Source: Elgaria multicarinata webbii
Lineage: Eukaryota > Chordata > Lepidosauria > Squamata > Anguidae
Direction: 5' to 3'
Assembly (NCBI RefSeq): GCF_023053635.1
Contig: NC_086192.1
Location: 15,042,001 to 15,106,000, forward strand
DNA length: 64,000 bases
Shown: piece after piece, positions 33,737 through 45,012 of the stretch
Layout: every line of letters begins with the position of its first letter
Numbering within the stretch: the stretch's first letter is position 1
The notes under the pieces: generated by a model
Seen by the model: the letters and a program-made list of their open reading frames with translations, nothing else
Told to the model about the DNA's origin: nothing
Database searches by the model: none
Made by a program: the position numbers and the translations under genes

Positions 33737-33893
33737 GTGAGGTGTAGTGGTTACAGTGGGACTCAGAAAACCTGGGTTCTAGTCCCCCCCCCCCCCCTCA
33801 GCCATGAAGCTCGCTTGGTGACTTTGGGCACAGACTCTCACCTACTTCGCAGGGTTGTTGTGAGGATAAAATGCAGAGGAACCACTTTAGTAA
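33737..33893 (+). mobile_element. CORE-SINE/MIR-like SINE with tRNA head
   Basis: A box GTGTAGTGGTTACAGTGG, B-box region CCTGGGTTCTAGTCCCC, C run, then TCGCAGGGTTGTTGTGAGGA and an A-rich end. Confidence 0.65.
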
Positions 33894-33906
33894 GAAACAA
33901 ACAAAT

Positions 33907-34423
33907 AAAAGAAAAGCCATTTGATGTCTACTGGCTTCCAACTGTCAAGCTGCTGCTGAAGGTAAAGGAGCAGGTTTGGAAGAAGTCAGTTGGCAACCTC
34001 CCTTCTCTCGCTCTCCGGGGAAAATTCTCCCTTAGATGTTGCTTCCTGATCCACAAAGCCTCTTTGCTGCTTGGGTGCCTACTCCGAGAGAGTGTGGCAA
34101 CGAGGGTCAGGGCCTTTTCAGTGGTGGCCCCCAGACTGTGGAATGATCTCCCTGAGGAGGCTCGCCTGGCGCAAACCCTATCTTTCCAGCGCCAGGTTAA
34201 AACTTTCCTCTTTGCCCAGGCATATGGCGGCACATCTTAATCACCCACATGTTTGGTTTTTTAACGGTTATTAATGCTTTATGTGTGCATGTTCTGTGTT
34301 TTAGAATTTTAAATTTTGTATATTCGTTTTAATCTTAATTTTAGCATTTCTGTAAACTGCCCAGAGAGCCCTGGCTATGGGAGCGGTATATAAGTGCAAT
34401 AAATAAATAAATAAATAAATAAA
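33907..34423 (+). mobile_element. L2-type LINE, 3' end with RT C-terminus
   Basis: Encodes VRAFSVVAPRLWNDLPEEAR, then AQTLSFQRQVKTFLF and stop, the conserved end of L2-clade reverse transcriptase. The 3' UTR ends AAACTGCCCAGAGAGCCCTG, GGCTATGGG and (AAAT)n. 5'-truncated. Confidence 0.82.
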
Positions 34424-34765
34424 ATCCAGAGATGAAAATGCAAATACCGCCAGTGGGGGAATTATCGGACGCCCCCTGAACTGTCAAAAACTGCAAATGA
34501 AATAGCGATATTTATTTTGCAGGAGATCTGCGGCCACCACATTTCCTCCACAACTTTCAGATGGAGGACAGGCAACTCCGAAGACCTCGAAAAAAGCACC
34601 GCGGAAGGCATGCTTCTTCATTCTAGGAGCGTGGGTGAAGGAAAAACACTCTGCACATGCTCAGAGGCTGTTTATTACTTCCCTTTCTCTAAAGAGGAGG
34701 GGCTGGCCATGGAGCTTAAATGGGTATGGGGGGGTTAGAGAAATTCATGGAGGGTGGGTCTGTGC

Positions 34766-34767
<2 letters not shown>

Positions 34768-34805
<38 letters not shown>
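34768..34805. repeat. (CA)n microsatellite
   Basis: About 18 CA units. Confidence 0.92.
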
Positions 34806-34807
<2 letters not shown>

Positions 34808-34859
34808 TCGTGTTTATGCTGGAAACTGAAATGCGCTTTGGGTTGCAATACCTGCATCA

Positions 34860-35050
34860 ACCTGAAGATGGCAGCCGCGACGAGCGCACGCCGGGCACAG
34901 ATTGGAAATTGCTGCAGCCGCAGCCTCGCCTGACCGGGAAGCGGGCGAAGTGCGCCTGCGCAGCCTTTCTGCATTGCAGGGCGGTCATTCCTGCAAAAAG
35001 ACCCAAAAACGTGCGAGGGCGGGGAGGAGGGGGACTGGGGTCTGAGACGA
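34860..35050. other. CpG-rich stretch with YY1-like motif
   Basis: AAGATGGCAGC at 34865-34875, then many CpGs (CGCGACGAGCGCACGCCGG, GGGAAGCGGGCGAAGTGCGC). No ORF or splice signal ties it to a gene. Could be a promoter-like relic or part of an unrecognised repeat. Confidence 0.3.
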
Positions 35051-35064
35051 GGAAACCTCTCCAG

Positions 35065-35197
35065 GGCTTGGATGCAGATTTCGTCCTGCTTAGAGTAGAC
35101 CCATTGAAACCAACAGGACACAACTTAGGCATTACTTCCTTGCCCCATTGATTTCAATGGGTGTACTCTAAGCAGGACGAAGCCTGCAGCCAACCCC
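35065..35197. mobile_element. Palindromic MITE (TCGTCCTGCTTAGAGTA type)
   Basis: CGTCCTGCTTAGAGTAGACC (35082 on) faces GTGTACTCTAAGCAGGACG (to 35179), with outer TTGGATGCAG / CTGCAGCCAA matching too. CATTGAAA / TTTCAATG inside. Confidence 0.75.
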
Positions 35198-35310
35198 AGA
35201 TGTATCAGGGCACAATTCCCACCCACCCCAGTGATCACTGGATGTCACCTGGTCTTTTTTCCAGGTGTGACATATAGCTGACCCTCCCCAGGTATGTTTC
35301 TTTAAAGGAG

Positions 35311-35443
35311 GGATAGGGAACCAGTCTCCTCCCGCAGATGATGTTGGACTACAACTCCCATCACCCCAATCATGAGTCACGCTGGCTGGGACTGATGGGA
35401 GTTGGAATCCAACACCACCAGGAGGGCCACAGTTCTCCCACCC
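35311..35443. mobile_element. CAG...CTG-family palindromic MITE
   Basis: ATGTTGGACTACAACTCCCA facing TGGGAGTTGGAATCCAACA, with GGAACCAGTCTCCTCC and GGAGGGCCACAGTTCTCC outside. Confidence 0.65.
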
Positions 35444-35902
35444 TTGCAAAGAACTTTTGAATTGCTCAACAGGAGCAGGATCACCTAACCCATCACCGTT
35501 TCTGAGAGCCGCCGATTCCCTGATCTCTACAGGCCGATTGTCCCCAAGTGTTGTGTCGGTGGAACACAGGACTTCAAAGCTCTTCCGAAGCTCAAAGGGG
35601 ACGAGGCTGGGTGCTGCAACTCTGCATGAGCCACTGGCCTCTTCCCTACCACTCGCCTTTAGGGCTGAGAAATTATGCCCCGTCTCCATCAAGCGTAAGT
35701 GCAGCCTCCAGTCACTCCAGAGAGCAGCAGCAGAGGACGGCGGCCCACCCTCCAAGGAGGCTGCTTGTTGTCTCTCTGAATGAGTCCCTGCTGTGGAATG
35801 GCTCCCTTCCAATCCAGCAAATTTCTCAGAGCACTGGTTTATAGGGGTGAAGAGTGGCAATTCATACCTTGGCCAACACCAGAGGGGCGGGAAATTCATG
35901 GT

Positions 35903-35975
35903 GCTCCAGCTCCTTTGGGATTCCAACTCCCATTAGCCCCAGACAGCATATGGCCCATGGTCAAAGAGGAGTTGC
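35903..35975. mobile_element. Partial CAG...CTG-family MITE
   Basis: GTGCTCCAGCTCCTTTGGGA, TTCCAACTCCCATTAGCCCC, CATATGGCCCATGGTCA: left half only. Confidence 0.45.
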
Positions 35976-36738
35976 AGTTCATCAAGGCTGCAGCTGCCCT
36001 GCCTCTGCCTTCCACCGTGCCGGCAGTGGCTCTTTTGTAGCGCCAGTGAATCAGTGCACATGTTTCACAAAGAGCCACTTATCCTTTTCAAGGGTGGGGC
36101 GGTGAGTCACCCTTACCGGACAGAACTCTCGAGGGAAACCAGGGTGACGCTGCCTTTGTTTATCCCAACGCACTCAAGGGCTCGATTTAAAAGCTCCCTC
36201 TTCTCCGTAACTCTTCCGGGATGCCTAGATTCCCGGAAATGCAGCGAGTACATTTCTGAAAGCACACAGGTCCCCAAACAAACCTCTTGCTGCAGAACCC
36301 TCCTGGGCAAAACGCGCTTTCAGCAGACCAAAGCGAGAAGCACTCAGCTTGCCAAGTCCCAATTCAGTAGGCTCATTTTATTATGTTTTTGCACACAGCC
36401 GCTTATTAGACGCGTCTTAGCCACAGAGTTAATGTTCGTTGCTAGAAGAACAGTTCTTTGGGCTTCCACATCTTTCGCCTGATCTGTCAACGTGAAACCT
36501 TCAAGGAGGAGGGGAACGGAACAGCGACCAAGCCCAAAGTGGTGAGGAAACCAGGCCTGTCACTTTAGGTGTCACCCTAAAATGTGGCGGCACATCTTTA
36601 ACCTGCTTTGCTTTTAAATCACGACGTAGTGGAGATTGCTAAGGGTGGTCATAGGGGTATTGCAAGCATGGAACTGTCATCTCAATTTTAATCTTTGAGA
36701 GCTTGGAGCAAGAGAGGGTTTTTTTTTTTTTTTACTCC

Positions 36739-36800
36739 AACTCCCATCAGCCCCAGCAAGGAGAGCCCATGTCCCGGGTGATGGGATCTGTAGTCCAATG
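36739..36800. mobile_element. Core of a CAG...CTG-family MITE
   Basis: CAACTCCCATCAGCCCCAGC and GGTGATGGGATCTGTAGTCC form the inner pair. Confidence 0.5.
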
Positions 36801-36890
36801 TTGTTCTATTGTTGAATGTTTCGATGCTGTTGTTAACCTGCCTGGGGATTTATCTTTTTTTTTTAAAAAAAAATGACAGGCAGGAGATGA

Positions 36891-37005
36891 CAGATAGATT
36901 AGATTAGATAGGGATAGATTAAGATAGATAGATCTAGAGATAGACAGATGGATGGATAGATAGATAAGAGAGATGGATGGAAGGACGGACGGATGGATAG
37001 AGACA
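36891..37005. repeat. (GATA)n/(GATG)n tetranucleotide repeat
   Basis: Mixed GATA, GATT, GATG and GACG units. Confidence 0.9.
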
Positions 37006-37029
37006 AATGATAGTGGAGATCTTGGCCAG

Positions 37030-37210
37030 TAGTCTTGAACAGGTCCAGATCCGAGACCCACGTCAGACTCCCAACCTGCAACACGGGACCCACTTCCACA
37101 AATTTCTCCGTGTCCAACATAGCGGCAAGAGCTTTGCCGTGACCTACGTGGACTCCTCTCGCGACCCACTTTTGGGTCATGTCCCACCAGTTGAAGACCA
37201 CTGTGTTACG
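37030..37210 (-). mobile_element. hAT-like non-autonomous element (decayed)
   Basis: The minus strand begins near GTGGTCTTCAACTGGTGGGA and continues CCCAAAAGTGGGTCGCGAGA, words typical of a hAT family with GGTGGGTCGCGACCC ends. No clean second terminus or duplication found. Confidence 0.45.
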
Positions 37211-37510
37211 AGGGTAAGCAAGACGCGGGCCCTCGAACACCCGCCCAGGTTTCATAAATTATAGAAAAACCAGGTGGAGACCAGAACGCTATTCTTCTGG
37301 TCTATGGGCGTGAGACCACGGCCGTGATGCAAGATGAGGTGGCAGAAGGAAAGTGCAGCATCACCAGGCATTCTCAGAAAACTCCCCAGTTGATAATGTC
37401 TTGTGTTCATTTATATTTGGAGCTTTCCAGTCTCCAGTGCCAAAATGTTCTGGAGCCAGCCTTGATTGGTAGAGGCAAAACCGTGTGTGTGTGTGAGAGA
37501 GAGAATCCAG

Positions 37511-37702
37511 TTACTGTATTTCTTCGATTCTAAGACGCATTTCCCCCCCCCCCCCATATAAACATCTCTAAAAACGGGGTGCGTCTTAGAATCGCAGGTC
37601 ATTTATTATTTCTTAGAATCAAAGCTTTTTTTCTGTTGGTGGTACTGAAATTAGTGTGCGTCTTACAATCGATGGCGTCTTAGAATCGAAGAAATACGGT
37701 AA
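37511..37702. mobile_element. TA-flanked MITE with 28-bp inverted ends
   Basis: Left TTACTGTATTTCTTCGATTC and right GAATCGAAGAAATACGGTAA pair at 27 of 28 positions. TA lies at both edges, suggesting a TA target (Tc1/mariner-like or similar). Two further internal copies of GCGTCTTAGAATCG / GCGTCTTACAATCG. Confidence 0.75.
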
Positions 37703-37845
37703 TCCCTACTGTACTATTAGCGCAGACGGATGTACATACTGTAAGGAGCTCAGCATGAAAATGGGGGTGGCCGTATCATGGGCAGAGTGCAAATACTTAT
37801 AAACTCACAGAGCATATTAAAGCCACTCACCATGCCTTCACCACG

Positions 37846-37978
37846 CTAGGGCCCTCCAGATGTGTTAAGATTGCAGCCCCCATCATTCCCAGCCAGTATG
37901 ACCAATGGCCATGTTGGATGGGGAGGGTGGGACTTGCAGTCCAACACATCTCGAGGGGCCCGGTTTTAGGAAGGCTGG
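37846..37978. mobile_element. CAG...CTG palindromic MITE
   Basis: GGGCCCTCCAGATGTGTTAA facing CAACACATCTCGAGGGGCCC, ending GGAAGGCTG; CCCATCATTCCCAGCC in the centre. Confidence 0.65.
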
Positions 37979-38117
37979 CCTAACTCCATTCATTTAACAA
38001 GCTGCTGACCTTTCAGGTAAGGAGTAAGATTTAGCATGCTTCCAGGGAAAGGGGTGGTACACAAAGCAGCACTGAAGTGAAGGCTTGAGCCCTCATTCCA
38101 TGTTTAGTTGCTGATCT

Positions 38118-38450
38118 CATAGAATCATAGAATAGCAGAGTTGGAAGGGGCCTATAAGGCCATCCAGTCCAACCCCGTGCTCAATGCAGGAATCCACCTC
38201 AAAGCAACCCTGACAGATGGCTGTCCAGCTGCCTCTTGAAGGCCCCTAGTGTGGGAGAGCCCACAACCTCCCCAGGTAACTGATTCCATTGTCGTACTGC
38301 TCTAACAGTCAGGAAGTTTTTCCTGACGTCCATCCGGAATCTGGCTTCCTGTAACTTGAGCCTGTTATTCCGTGTCCTGCACTCTGGGACGATCGAGAAG
38401 CGATCCTGGCCCTCCTCTGTGTGACCACCTTTCAGGCACTTGGAAGAGTC
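38118..38450 (-). mobile_element. CR1 LINE, 3' end
   Basis: ATAGAATCATAGAATAGCAG terminus, then the complement of the ORF2 C-terminus (LDSHLSGLL stop variant). Head-to-head with the CR1 at 38841-39132. Confidence 0.93.
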
Positions 38451-38840
38451 TCCATTGAATGGGCAAAGCCACCTCTGTTGAAAACCACGCATGTTTGCAA
38501 TGTTATGAAAGCGTACGCTCAGAGTTTGATTTGTGGCGAAGCTTTCACCATGTAGGCAATGAAGATGAATATCCTAACTCTGCCAAAGTTACCAAAAGCC
38601 TTCTTTGGGAGGATTAAGGGGGACAGGGCTGTGACACCCCTTGTTGAAGATACTTTTAGGGGTAGGATATCCCCCAAGTTGGGTTCAATAATACAAAAAA
38701 AGGCTTGAAAGATGGTGCTCGTGAAGAAGGACCGTTAGCTATTATTTCCTTACCACCCAGGAACTGAACAGCAGCCATTATCATCTCTTCAGACAGAATT
38801 CTGGGACAGGGCAGAAGCTTAGTGGACCTTGAACATCTTG

Positions 38841-39132
38841 CCAGGATCTCTTCTCGATCCTCCCAGAGTGCAGGACACGGAATAACGGGCTCAAGTTAAA
38901 GGAGGCCAGATTCCGGCTGGACGTCAGGAAAAACTTCCTGACTGTTAGAGCAGTACGACAATGGAACCAGTGACCTAGGGAGGTGGTGGGCTCTCCCACA
39001 CTAGAGACCTTCAAGAGGCAGCTGGACAACCATCTGTCAGAGATGCTTTAGGGTGGATTCCTGCATTGAGCAGGGGGTTGGACTCGATGGCCTTGTAGGC
39101 CCCTTCCAACTCTGCTATTCTATGATTCTATG
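38841..39132 (+). mobile_element. CR1 LINE, 3' end
   Basis: CCAGGATCTCTTCTCGATCC to CTATTCTATGATTCTATG. Inverted relative to the copy at 38118 and only about 100 bp past the YWHAG poly(A) site. Confidence 0.93.
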
Positions 39133-39255
39133 GCACATTTTCCCCACAGAGGATACAACGGAAGCCAGGGACACTCCCAGGCTCACAGCTATCAAGAATA
39201 AAGCAGACTCTAACACAAGACCATAGTGAAGTAGCACTGACATCAGATCTGTAAG

Positions 39256-39261
39256 TTTATT
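39256..39261 (-). terminator. YWHAG: YWHAG distal poly(A) signal (AATAAA on the minus strand)
   Basis: TTTATT on the plus strand, in minus-strand context GAGCAAATAAACTTAC. It lies at the edge between repeat-free sequence and a CR1 copy ending at 39132. Another AATAAA on this strand at 40804-40809 could give a shorter 3' UTR. Confidence 0.6.
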
Positions 39262-40803
39262 TGCTCAATGTACGACGGCTACATAATGACTCACATTCAT
39301 GATATTCCATCACTGAGGAAAACTGCTAAGAATGGTCCGTGTGTGAAATAATTCCTTACAGAAACACGGAGTTGGAAAAATAATCACTGATTAGACCTTT
39401 AAAAAGAGTTCACTGCATAACATGACAGAAAAGCACAAACAAAGGTTCATTCAAAGAACATAGTCATTTTTCTCCTACACTGTAATAGTTATAATTTCAC
39501 CATGACGAACACCAGACATTAAGATTAAGCTAACACTGGTGTTTTCTTTTGCTTTCCATTTTTTAAAAAAACAAACAAAAAAAAAACACAAAATCATATA
39601 TAATTGCATGTCACTATAGCAACATCCATAACAGATCAGTTACTTTACCCCCGAAAAAGAAAAAGAAAAGGAAGAAAATAAATTAAAAACAAAACAAAAC
39701 CTTTTTTTTAAAAAAAAAAAAAATTGTTGAAGACTATTGTCATAGGAATACGTAACATCTACAGTATAAGTTAATAAATGTCAAGCTACTTTATAGAAAT
39801 ACAACACCAGCATGCACAATATTGTATAGAGTAATGGAGCAGTTATTCATTTCACTGGAGAGACAGTTATCAGAGGCAAGTGCATTTCTTTAACCAGAAA
39901 AATAATAACGTAACTGAAAGAAACCATTCAAGCTGGTCACAAGTCCCCAAACCCAGTCCTCCATATTTAGCCCTCTTGTGCGGTCCTTTCCCCCTGCATA
40001 AAGTTTCCCTAAAGCAGCCAGAGCTAAAAGCCGGTGGGGGTAGGGGGAAGGAGTCAAGAAAGGTTTTGTAATTCCAGGAAACTACTTCCAAAAATCAAAG
40101 CCAGGGACACGCACTGCTCCCACACATGATTGCAAATTAAAAGAGAAGCCTAAAAATGTCCTTCTAGTCCATTGACATTTCCTAAAGGTTTCAGTCAGTT
40201 ACCCCACTTGAAAGCCTCCTCCTCCTCCTCCTCCTCCGTTAGATCCAAGGATGCCAGGATTGGGCTTACTGGAACGGCACTTTAACTGGGGTGGCCCCGA
40301 GCGAAGAGTCACTGAATGCAAACTGTCACACTGCAACGAAGTACAAGTAAGTTTTTAAAAGATGCATCTGCGTTGGACGCATTGATTCCGACTTAATAGC
40401 ATTTTGCCAATATCAAACCCATTTAAAACTTGGGGCCGACCGCCTTTGGGACCGCAGACCACTAAAGCAGCTCACCCCCGTCGCCCAGGTTCACCGAATC
40501 ACACGTAACAACAACGAAACCCACTATTACCACCGTGTAAATCAAGATGCGGAGTTCCCACGAGGGAAGACAAATGCGGTTTGTACAATGGGAGTCATTA
40601 GCGGCCAGTTTCCTTCCGTGGAGCTTTCGAGGGAACAAAAGCTACATAGTAAAACATAATTCGAGACCGGGAACAGCAAAGAATTTCCAACAATCATGAT
40701 GCTTTTTGTAAGGAAAAGAAAATGGGAGGGGATGACAGAACATTTCCTGATCAGCTATAGTCTTCCCCCACCCCAGGCAAATAAGACTTGCAGATGTACA
40801 GGT

Positions 40804-40809
40804 TTTATT
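40804..40809 (-). terminator. YWHAG: Possible proximal YWHAG poly(A) signal
   Basis: Minus-strand AATAAA inside the YWHAG 3' UTR, about 1.4 kb after the stop. It could give an alternative shorter transcript; there is no other support. Confidence 0.3.
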
Positions 40810-42186
40810 ACAGAGCGTAAGTTCTAGAGTGCTTAAGATTTAAGTGTGTGGGGTTTTTAAAAAAAGGATGTTGGCAACAAACTCATTTTTGTGGATTTCT
40901 CCATCAATTCAGACTGTTTCACTTGTACTACAGGCTTACAACAGATGAAATCCCCGCCTCCAGTAAAGGCAAAGAATAAAAGTCTGGGGAGATCTGTTGA
41001 CAATCTTGAAGTACAGTATGAAAAACTTGGGTTATGAGCTAAAATGGCAGCATGATCCCAGAGGAAGGGGCTATGACACTTTTATCTCTCCCCCCTCCAG
41101 AATTTTTTTCCCCCTTAAAGGGAGAAATCAGGATGATCTTGGAGAATACTAGACATCATGTGAGACATACAGACCTGAATTAGCTTAAGTCAAGCGGCAT
41201 AATGTTATAGCAGCTTCCCCTGTGTCCGATTTGAATTCTGAACTCTCTTTTGCTGTGGACTCTTCAGCCACTTGCCAAAGCACCAATTGAAATGGCTAAG
41301 AATTAGAGAAAGATGGATGTTCCTCAGGCAGCATTCAGGCATCTGGGGAAAGTGAACAGGGTGGGATAAACCCACCCACAGATGCAGGGCTGGAGGAGGA
41401 CGGCAAGCCAGAAAGAACAAGCAGACCAACTTCACACTCAATGGCTTGATGTTAAATATGGCTGTCATGTAGAAATACTGTAAACTGTAATTTAGTGTTA
41501 ATACTGCAAGCTATCTCAAGTATCTTGACAATAAAGCTCCGAGGGGCTCATGGGGTGTTTTTGGGGGTGGGGTGGGGATGGGGGTGGAGTCTGGGGTTCT
41601 CTCTTTTAAAATTGTGCTATGAGTGAGGGTGTCTTCCAAAGTTTGGAGTGGGTAGCAAAGAGAGGAGACACACAGATGTATCTTAACAAAAAATAGAAAA
41701 GGAAAGAAAAAGTGTGTGACATTTCAACTGAAAAGAGATGGATGGAAACCTTACTGGAACCACAGAACTGCTTCTCAAACAAACAAACAAACGAAAAGAC
41801 AACAAATCAACAAATCAACAAAAAAGAGGGCCATTCTGTTCAAGTTAGTCATCGTCAACTTCACGTCTGCCTAGCGATTAAGATAACTTAAAGACCGCTC
41901 CCCTTGAATTAATAGTCTACAGAACAGTCCATGTGCCATTGTGAGGCTGCCATCATTCCGTTCCAGGCCATACCAGCACAACCAGCCCTGACTTTCCACT
42001 AGTGGTGTTTTGGCAAAAGTGTCAAAGAGGCAATGAAAGCCAGGTTGCGGGGAGCCTCCCTAGAAGGTCACCCACTCTCCTTTTCCCCTGCCCCCCTCCC
42101 CTGCCCCCCTCCCCCCCACTCGTGGGAAAAAAAATAAAGACTGCAGTAGTAGCATCAGCGTGCGGCTGCCAGTCCATCCGAGGGGT

Positions 42187-42876
<690 letters not shown>

Positions 42877-42966
42877 TTAGTCGCTGCTCCTCGATGGAAA
42901 GCTTTGCCACTTCTGAACTCAACACGCCCCTGCAAAAGATCGCTGACCAGATCCCTCTGGCACAGG

Positions 42967-43085
42967 AGTAGGCAGAAAGTGGATCTCCACTTCAACTCCC
43001 AGCATTCCTGACTATTAGGCATGCTGTCAAGGGCTTCTGAGAGTTAGTCCCCAAAAATCTGGAGATCTACCTTTTGCCCACCCCT
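42967..43085. mobile_element. Palindromic MITE (GATCTCCA / TGGAGATC ends)
   Basis: AAAGTGGATCTCCACTTCAA, CTCCCAGCATTCCTGAC facing AGAGTTAGTCCCCAAAAATC, TGGAGATCTACCTTTTGCCC. About 120 bp into YWHAG intron 1. Confidence 0.6.
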
Positions 43086-43099
43086 CCTCTAGTAGGTAT

Positions 43100-43195
43100 T
43101 ATAGAAAACGCCCTTATGTTCAGACAACGTAACAACCCACGGTTCAGGAACAACGCACACTGGGTGGCTTAGTGTGCTGTGTGAACCCAGCCTTT
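43100..43195. mobile_element. Fragment of an AACCATGG / GTGTGAACC repeat
   Basis: TTATGTTCAGACAACGTAAC, AACCCACGGTTCAGGAACAA and TAGTGTGCTGTGTGAACCCA. Similar words recur at 1,670-1,830 and 50,570-50,790. Confidence 0.45.
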
Positions 43196-43369
43196 GCTTC
43201 AGAAAGGGGAGTGAGATCTACTGGCTACTAGAAACAATTATTAGCTACCAAACCCAGTCAAACGGCTGAGAAGATGGCAACAAGAGAGAGGGGACGCCCC
43301 CCCCCCCCAATTATGGATTGATTCCCCCATTGAGGCTCACCTGGAGCCAACATTGCTATCTTTTCAGGG

Positions 43370-43617
43370 CCTGGTCAGGACTGTTCTCTTTTCCCAAGCA
43401 TTTGGAGCATGTGATAAGTTTTAATCTATCCCAGGTTTGTTTTATGGTTTGGCTCATTGCTCAAAGTTGTGTTTAGATGTATGTTTTCTCTGTGTATACT
43501 GTCTGTTGTGGTTTTTATGTTTTTGAATTTAGCATATTTTTAAAAAAATGTTTTAATCTTTGTAAACCACCCAGAGAGCTTTGGCTATGGGGTGATCTAG
43601 AAATAAATAAATAAATA
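43370..43617 (+). mobile_element. L2-type LINE tail
   Basis: Ends TTTGTAAACCACCCAGAGAG, CTTTGGCTATGGGG and (AAAT)n. Confidence 0.7.
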
Positions 43618-44077
43618 TAATGTGGGTCCAAGGTTTGGGGGGCACTAAGAAGTGTAACAACAGGAAGATGTAAGTTAACTGATTAATAAGATGTAGAAAC
43701 GAGTAATGTTATTTTACTGAGGGGAGGGAAGACTTTTGAAGAGTAAAGACAGCCCAGAACTAAAGAAGTACCCAAGCCTGAAAGTACATAGCCGGAAGTC
43801 AAAACCACATAGTAAACATGGGGAAACGATACAGGAAGAAAGCCAGCCGGGATGGACAAATATGCTGATAGGGATATGACAAATGTCCAGAGAGAGGACA
43901 AATAGAGGTGTTTAAGAGGCTTGAAAATCAGTTCCACTGAGGCCCTAAGTTTCTCCATTGAGTTTCAAGCTACACCCCAGAGCCCACAAGACCTAGACAT
44001 TGCTGATAAAAACCTGAACCTAATATTTGACACCACCACCCCGCCAGATCCTAAACTAGCAGAACATCAGGAAAAAC

Positions 44078-44301
44078 GGCTGGACATCAGGAAAAACTTC
44101 CTGACTGTTAGAGCAGTGCGACGGTGGAATCAGTTACCTAGGGAGGTTGTGGGCTCTCCCACACTAGAGGCATTCAAGAGGCAGCTGGACAACCCTCTGT
44201 CAGGGATGCTTTAGGGTGGATTCCTGCATTGAGCAGGGGGTTGGACTAGATGGCCTTGTAGGCCCCTTCCAACTCTGCTATTCTATGATTCTATGATTCT
44301 A
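44078..44301 (+). mobile_element. CR1 LINE, short 3' end
   Basis: CGGCTGGACATCAGGAAAAA through GGATGCTTTAGGGTGGATTC to three terminal TTCTATGA units. A partial repeat of the first words (AGAACATCAGGAAAAAC) lies directly upstream. Confidence 0.92.
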
Positions 44302-44397
44302 GGACGCTATTTTGCCAACACAGCAGTCGAAACCCTCCTACGACCACTCTGATGAATTACCAACATTCTGGATTCAAATGCACAATGAGCTGAAGTT

Positions 44398-45012
44398 TAT
44401 TTATTATTTATTTATTTATTTAGAATATTTATATACCGCTCCCCATTGAAAAATTTCAGAGCGGTGTACAAGATAAAATGAAAATAAAAACAGAATAAAA
44501 CAGTTAAAACAAAATTTAAAAAGAAGCAAAAAACAGAAATCCAAGCCTGCATGTTAAAGAAAGGCTTCTTGGAATAAAGATGTTTTCAGGAGGCGCCGAA
44601 AGGAGTACAAGGTTGGAGCCTGCCTGACCTCCAGAGGCAGGGAATTCCACAGGAGGGGGGCCACCACGCTGAAGGCTCTGCCCTTGGTGGACTCCAATTG
44701 GAGGATGGGTTTATGTGGGACCACCAGGAGCAGGCCCTCGGATGACCTCAGTGACCGGGCAGGTCGGTAAGGGAGAAGGCGCTCTCTCAGGTATCCTGGT
44801 CCCAAGTGGTTTAGGGCTTTGTACACAAGTACAAGAACCTTAAACCTGGCCCGGCAGCGAATAGGCAGCCAGTGCAGTTCCCTCAGCAGAGGAGTTCCAT
44901 GCTGGAAAGGGGCAGCTCCAGACGACAGCCGAGCTGCAGCATTCTGCACTAGCTCCAGCTTCCGGGGCAGCTTCAAGGGCAACCCCACATAGAGCGCAAG
45001 TTTGGCAAGCAT
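44398..45012 (-). mobile_element. L2-type LINE, RT C-terminus and 3' UTR
   Basis: Encodes LELVQNAAARLSSGAAPF, LHWLPIRCRARFKVLVLVYK, GYLRERLLPYRPARSLRSSE, FSVVAPLLWNSLPLEVRQAP and KTSLFQEAFL plus stop, the end of an L2-clade reverse transcriptase. The frame is open for about 150 codons. The 3' UTR ends in AGCGGTATATAAATATTC-type sequence and (TAAA)n at 44398. Confidence 0.88.

Larger units (their letters stand above)
29991..39239. other. HSPB1-YWHAG intergenic region
   Basis: No host exon seen. It holds a 35-bp minisatellite (30,240), palindromic MITEs (31.5, 31.8, 33.1, 33.2, 35.1, 35.3, 35.9, 36.7, 37.8 kb), SINE plus L2 (33.7-34.4 kb), CA repeats, a GATA-type run, hAT- and TA-type elements (37.0-37.7 kb) and an inverted CR1 pair (38.1-39.1 kb). 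31,880-32,510 and 35,450-35,890 are unrecognised and GC-moderate. Confidence 0.6.
39240..42186 (-). other. YWHAG: YWHAG 3' UTR
   Basis: About 2.9 kb of AT-rich sequence with almost no interspersed repeats, unlike everything around it. It runs from the YWHAG stop to a poly(A) hexamer at 39256. Long 3' UTRs are typical of YWHAG. It contains A/T runs near 39,560-39,725 and a C-rich tract at 42,085-42,118 close to the stop. The absence of CR1 and MITE copies supports a conserved transcribed region. Confidence 0.75.

Noticed and set aside
35168-35926. 252-codon open frame on the minus strand
   Set aside because: It runs through a palindromic MITE (35311-35443), has no recognisable domain and shows no splice or poly(A) context.
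44554-45012. Host gene fragment on the minus strand
   Set aside because: The protein is the C-terminus of an L2-clade reverse transcriptase and the 3' tail is of LINE type.
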